A stretch of 9,251 nucleotides of DNA from an uncultured Lachnospiraceae bacterium (GTDB lineage Bacteria; Bacillota; Clostridia; Lachnospirales; Lachnospiraceae), in NCBI GenBank assembly GCA_902803155.1, contig CADCOU010000259.1, forward strand, positions 1 to 9,251, in the 5' to 3' direction. How positions within the stretch are numbered: position 1 is the stretch's first letter; each line of letters begins with the position of its first letter. Shown here piece by piece: positions 6,912 through 9,251 of the stretch. Under the pieces are notes generated by a model. It searched no databases, was not told the origin of the DNA, and saw only the letters and a list, made by a program, of their open reading frames with translations. A program made the position numbers and the translations under genes.

Positions 6912-6933
6912 CCCTGACACGATCGTGTCAGGG
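6912..6933 (+). promoter_or_regulatory. Perfect 22-bp palindrome after the lyase gene
   Basis: The arms CCCTGACACGA and TCGTGTCAGGG are perfect reverse complements with no spacer. As RNA this gives a 9-bp stem with a GATC loop. The downstream sequence (TCAAATTATTT) is A/T-rich but not a true T-run, so a partial terminator, RNA-processing or 3'-stabilising element is more likely than a full terminator. It lies 21 bp after the lyase stop and about 80 bp before the reductase start. A palindromic protein-binding site is the alternative. Confidence 0.7.
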
Positions 6934-7011
6934 TCAAATTATTTACCCATCGGAGGAGCGGTCCGGTGTCTGACGGCGTTCTTCCGGCACACAATACCAG
7001 GGAGGCAGATT

Positions 7012-7905
7012 ATGAAGCGTATCACCTTGAGCGATCAACTTAGTTTCTCAAATATCATCCAGGGATTCTGGAGGCTTGGCAGCTGGAATTATACACCTCA
7101 AAAAGTCGCAGAGAATATCCGTGAATGCCTGGATATGGGCATCACAACCTTCGACACCGCTGAGATCTATGATGATACGGCATGCGAATCTCTTCTCGGA
7201 GAAGCCTTCGCTACGGATCCTTCCCTCCGGGGCCGCATCGAGCTGGTCTCCAAGACCGGCATCTACAAACAGGAGATCGACGGTTCGCCCTTCGTCTACT
7301 ACAACACCCGGTATGACAGGATCATGGAGTCCTGCAAAGCGGCCCTGAAGCGGCTTCATACAGATCACCTGGATCTGTACCTGATCCACCGGGAAGATGC
7401 CTGCATTGATTTCGAGCAGACAGCCAGGGCGCTGACCGACTTGAAGAAAGATGGCCTGATACTGGAAGCCGGCGTGTCCAACTTTGATCCCATGAAGTTT
7501 GACTGCCTGCAGCAGGCAATGGGCGGAACGCTGGTAACGAACCAGATCGAATGGAATCCGGTATGCTTTGAGCATGTGAATTCCGGCATGATCGATTATC
7601 TGACGCTCCACCGGATCCATCCGATGATCTGGTCTCCGCTGGCGGGCGGCAGGCTTTTTACAAGTTCCGAGGAAGTCTGCACAAAGGCAATGGCAAAGAT
7701 CCGCGCCATCGCGGAGAGGCACCAGACCCAGCCGGATGTGATCGTCTACGCCTGGCTGATGCATCATCCGGTCGGAGCCATGCCGATCTGCGGTTCCCGC
7801 AATCCGGAGCGGGCAAAGCTTGCCGTACAGGCAGCTGAGATAGAGCTGGAGCATTATGAGTGGTATGAGATCTACAGCGCAAGCGGTCAGCAGGTAATCC
7901 GATGA
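7012..7905 (+). CDS. YdhF-like aldo/keto reductase
   Basis: This 297-residue NAD(P)H-dependent oxidoreductase of the aldo/keto reductase family should interconvert an aldehyde or ketone and its alcohol in the cytoplasm. Seen: the start MKRITLSDQLSFSNIIQGFWRL (about 1-22, quoted in parts: IIQGFWRL matches the YdhF-type VMGYWRL); the catalytic tetrad D48 and Y53 (FDTAEIYDD), K81 (VSKTG) and H126 (LYLIHRED); the barrel motifs GVSNF (154-158) and NQIEWNP (177-183); and a C-terminal cofactor segment PICGSRNPER (258-267). The overall pattern follows E. coli YdhF along its length. The ATG at 7012 is preferred because GGGAGG lies 6 nt upstream; an in-frame ATG at 6856 would run back into the lyase gene through the palindrome and has no family similarity. 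Its stop overlaps an ATGA at 7902. In this operon it may reduce an aldehyde released by an aldolase, but the natural substrate of YdhF-type enzymes is not known. Confidence 0.93.
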   Translation: MKRITLSDQLSFSNIIQGFWRLGSWNYTPQKVAENIRECLDMGITTFDTAEIYDDTACESLLGEAFATDPSLRGRIELVSKTGIYKQEIDGSPFVYYNTRYDRIMESCKAALKRLHTDHLDLYLIHREDACIDFEQTARALTDLKKDGLILEAGVSNFDPMKFDCLQQAMGGTLVTNQIEWNPVCFEHVNSGMIDYLTLHRIHPMIWSPLAGGRLFTSSEEVCTKAMAKIRAIAERHQTQPDVIVYAWLMHHPVGAMPICGSRNPERAKLAVQAAEIELEHYEWYEIYSASGQQVIR

Positions 7906-7958
7906 CCCGTTTCGGAACCCGCCCTGGCAGATTGCATCCACGCTCAGAGGAAGACGCT

Positions 7959-8780
7959 ATGATCGATCAGTACGCAGGACTCCCTATCTCACTTGATCCC
8001 GTAACAGGGGAACTGGCATTCCATGACGGCCTGATATGTGACGGTTCCTCCTCTAAGAAAGTCGGCCAGATGACCGGACTTTACGCGGATATGAATCTTA
8101 CCGACCCCGGGGCGCTTGTCTACAGAGCGTACCGAAACATCCGTTTTCCGGAACATGACGCGCTGTTCAGCGACATGGATATCCGGTATGATATCACTGT
8201 GATCCTTCCCGGAACAGTGAACGGAGAATTCCACAAAACCTCCGGACATTTCCATGGATGCGGCCCCGGAAAAAAGGTTCCTTACACAGAGGTATATGAG
8301 GTGATTGCAGGTGAGATCATTTTTATCCTGCAGCATAATACGGACTTTATGTCCGGACATGACAACTGCGACAGTGTGCTGGCTGTCCATGTGAATGCCG
8401 GACAGGCGATCGTTATTCCTCCCTTCTGCGGGCATGGATCCATCAACCCTGCAGGTTCCGTCTCCGCCTTCAGCAACCTGGCAGTGACCTCCTGTCCGCT
8501 CCACTATGATCCTATATCGCGAAACAAAGGACTTGCGGCACGGATCATGAAATACGGCGAAGGATTCACCGCCGTTCCGAATGACTCCTACCCTGCTCTT
8601 CCGGCGGTCTCAGTCTGTGTTCCGGAGGAAGCGCCTCACCTGGGCATCTCTTTTGGAGTTCCCTGCTATCGCAGGTTTGTCGATGATCCGGATATCTTTT
8701 CGTATCTGACCCATCCGGAAAAGTACAGCGGATCATCGGTGCAGAAGCTCCAAATAGTCAGACATGAGAGCGCACAGTAA
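7959..8780 (+). CDS. Cupin-type phosphoglucose isomerase homologue ('archaeal' GPI family)
   Basis: This 273-residue cupin protein resembles the metal-dependent glucose-6-phosphate isomerase best known from Euryarchaeota (cPGI, PF06560 type), which interconverts an aldose and ketose phosphate. Seen: VILPGTVNGEF (81-91), then the metal motif GHFHG with H97 and H99; a putative ligand E111 in TEVYEVIAGE; the second cupin motif PGI-like NAGQAIVIPPFCGHGSIN with H159; then FSNLAVTSCPLHYDPI and KGLAARIM, matching the family's C-terminal cupin part (PADAGHDY...KGF). Compared with the roughly 190-residue Pyrococcus enzyme it has an extra stretch between H99 and E111 and a C-terminal extension of about 70 residues. 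The ATG at 7959 has AGAGGA 7 nt upstream; an ATG at 7902 overlapping the reductase stop (ATGA) would add 19 residues that do not look like the family and lacks a clear ribosome site. Family call is strong. Substrate could be G6P or another sugar or sugar phosphate. Confidence 0.85.
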   Translation: MIDQYAGLPISLDPVTGELAFHDGLICDGSSSKKVGQMTGLYADMNLTDPGALVYRAYRNIRFPEHDALFSDMDIRYDITVILPGTVNGEFHKTSGHFHGCGPGKKVPYTEVYEVIAGEIIFILQHNTDFMSGHDNCDSVLAVHVNAGQAIVIPPFCGHGSINPAGSVSAFSNLAVTSCPLHYDPISRNKGLAARIMKYGEGFTAVPNDSYPALPAVSVCVPEEAPHLGISFGVPCYRRFVDDPDIFSYLTHPEKYSGSSVQKLQIVRHESAQ

Positions 8781-8803
8781 GCATGAAATGAATGGAGGTG
8801 CAC

Positions 8804-9251
8804 ATGAGATTGCAGATCGCGGTTGACATCGCAGACACAAACAGGATCCTGCAGATCGCAGGACAGATTCACGATGTTATCGATATCTTTGAAGTAGGAA
8901 CGCCGGTCATCATGAAGGAAGGCATGGTTCCCGTGCGGGCGCTGAAAGCGGCATTCCCCCAGATGACTGTCCTGGCGGATTCAAAGATCATAGACGGCGG
9001 AGCGATCGAGTGTGAAGATATCTGTCTCGCCGGCGCGGATATCATAACCGTGATCGCTCTCTCCGATGATGCGACCATACTGGAAGTTGTGGAGACGGCA
9101 CACCGCTTCGGACGAAAAGTAATGGCAGACCTGATCTGCGTACAGGACATACAGGGCCGCGCCAATCAGTTGATTTCAATGGGCGTAGATATCATCGCGG
9201 TCCATACCGGGGTGGATATGCAGCGCTCCGGAAGAACCCCGCTGTCCGACC
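8804..9251 (+). CDS. hxlA: 3-hexulose-6-phosphate synthase, partial (cut by window end)
   Basis: The first 149 codons of an orotidine-decarboxylase-superfamily TIM barrel are visible, with no stop before the window edge. HPS joins formaldehyde to ribulose 5-phosphate to make 3-hexulose 6-phosphate, or runs the reverse cleavage. Seen: the start MRLQIAVDIA with D8; FEVGTPVI (29-36, E30); EGMVPVRALKAAFP; the catalytic DxKxxD as ADSKIIDGG (D59, K61, D64); a GADIITV strand (77-83); the SDDATI stretch (87-92); and AVHTGVDMQRSGRTP (132-146). HTGxDxQ is the HPS form; the sister enzyme KGPDC (UlaD) has HRxxDAQ instead. The full protein should be about 205-215 residues, so roughly a quarter is missing. 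GGAGG lies 5 nt before the ATG at 8804 and 14 nt after the isomerase stop. A hexulose-phosphate isomerase gene (HxlB) often follows but would be outside the window. Confidence 0.9.
   Translation, partial: MRLQIAVDIADTNRILQIAGQIHDVIDIFEVGTPVIMKEGMVPVRALKAAFPQMTVLADSKIIDGGAIECEDICLAGADIITVIALSDDATILEVVETAHRFGRKVMADLICVQDIQGRANQLISMGVDIIAVHTGVDMQRSGRTPLSD

Noticed and set aside
6856..7011. N-terminal extension of the aldo/keto reductase to an ATG at 6856
   Set aside because: It overlaps the lyase gene, reads through the 22-bp palindrome and has no reductase similarity; the ATG at 7012 has a proper ribosome site.
6966..7043. Short 25-codon frame starting GTG behind a GGAGGAG sequence
   Set aside because: It overlaps the reductase start and its ribosome site, and nothing in the peptide suggests a real product; at most it could be a leader peptide.
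7048..7941. 297-codon minus-strand frame opposite the aldo/keto reductase
   Set aside because: It is a shadow of the reductase codons. The frames at 6240-6920, 7989-8504 and 8869-9165 (minus) are rejected for the same reason: the plus-strand genes have catalytic motifs and ribosome sites, and these do not.
8804..9251. Annotation as ketogulonate-phosphate decarboxylase (UlaD-like)
   Set aside because: The HTGxDxQ motif is the HPS form, and no Ula-type PTS or epimerase is present in the window.
1..9251. tRNA, rRNA, CRISPR array, insertion sequence or attachment site
   Set aside because: No cloverleaf, repeat-spacer array, transposase motif or terminal repeats were seen on either strand.

Overview
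The window is an accessory sugar-uptake and catabolism locus from what looks like a low-to-mid G+C member of the Bacillota, most likely a clostridial (Lachnospiraceae-like) gut or anaerobic bacterium. This rests on strong AGGAGG-type ribosome binding sites, a YesM/YesN two-component pair beside a CUT1-type ABC importer with no ATPase gene, and base composition near half G+C by eye. The species cannot be named from the sequence alone.

Left half (minus strand, 5684 down to 18): one operon-like run. It reads extracellular solute-binding protein (5684-4377), inner-membrane permease of the MalF/UgpA type (4273-3392), permease of the MalG/UgpE type (3378-2536), YesN-type response regulator with an AraC DNA-binding domain (2526-1774) and YesM-type sensor histidine kinase (1784-18). 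Gaps are very short or overlapping, except for about 100 bp between the binding protein and the permeases. That gap holds a perfect 10-bp hairpin, probably a partial terminator or processing site that lets the binding protein outnumber the permeases.

Centre (5685-5984): a 300-bp divergent control region with several inverted repeats, a candidate promoter for the rightward operon and a strong Shine-Dalgarno sequence on each side.

Right half (plus strand, 5985 to the window edge): four enzymes. They are a DapA/NanA-superfamily aldolase-lyase whose active-site pattern is nearer NanA/KDG aldolase than DHDPS, a YdhF-like aldo/keto reductase, a cupin-type ('archaeal') phosphoglucose isomerase homologue, and a 3-hexulose-6-phosphate synthase (HxlA-like) gene cut by the window end. 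A perfect 22-bp palindrome lies between the first and second enzyme genes.

Together the two divergent units read as import of a small carbohydrate, or a carbohydrate acid, sensed by YesM/YesN, followed by its breakdown through isomerase, aldol-cleavage and reductase steps. This combination of a pyruvate-type lyase, a cupin isomerase, an HPS and a YdhF-type reductase is not one I recognise as a described pathway. It is the main candidate for a new system here. The substrate is unknown. No kinase, hexulose-phosphate isomerase (HxlB) or glycoside hydrolase is visible in the window.
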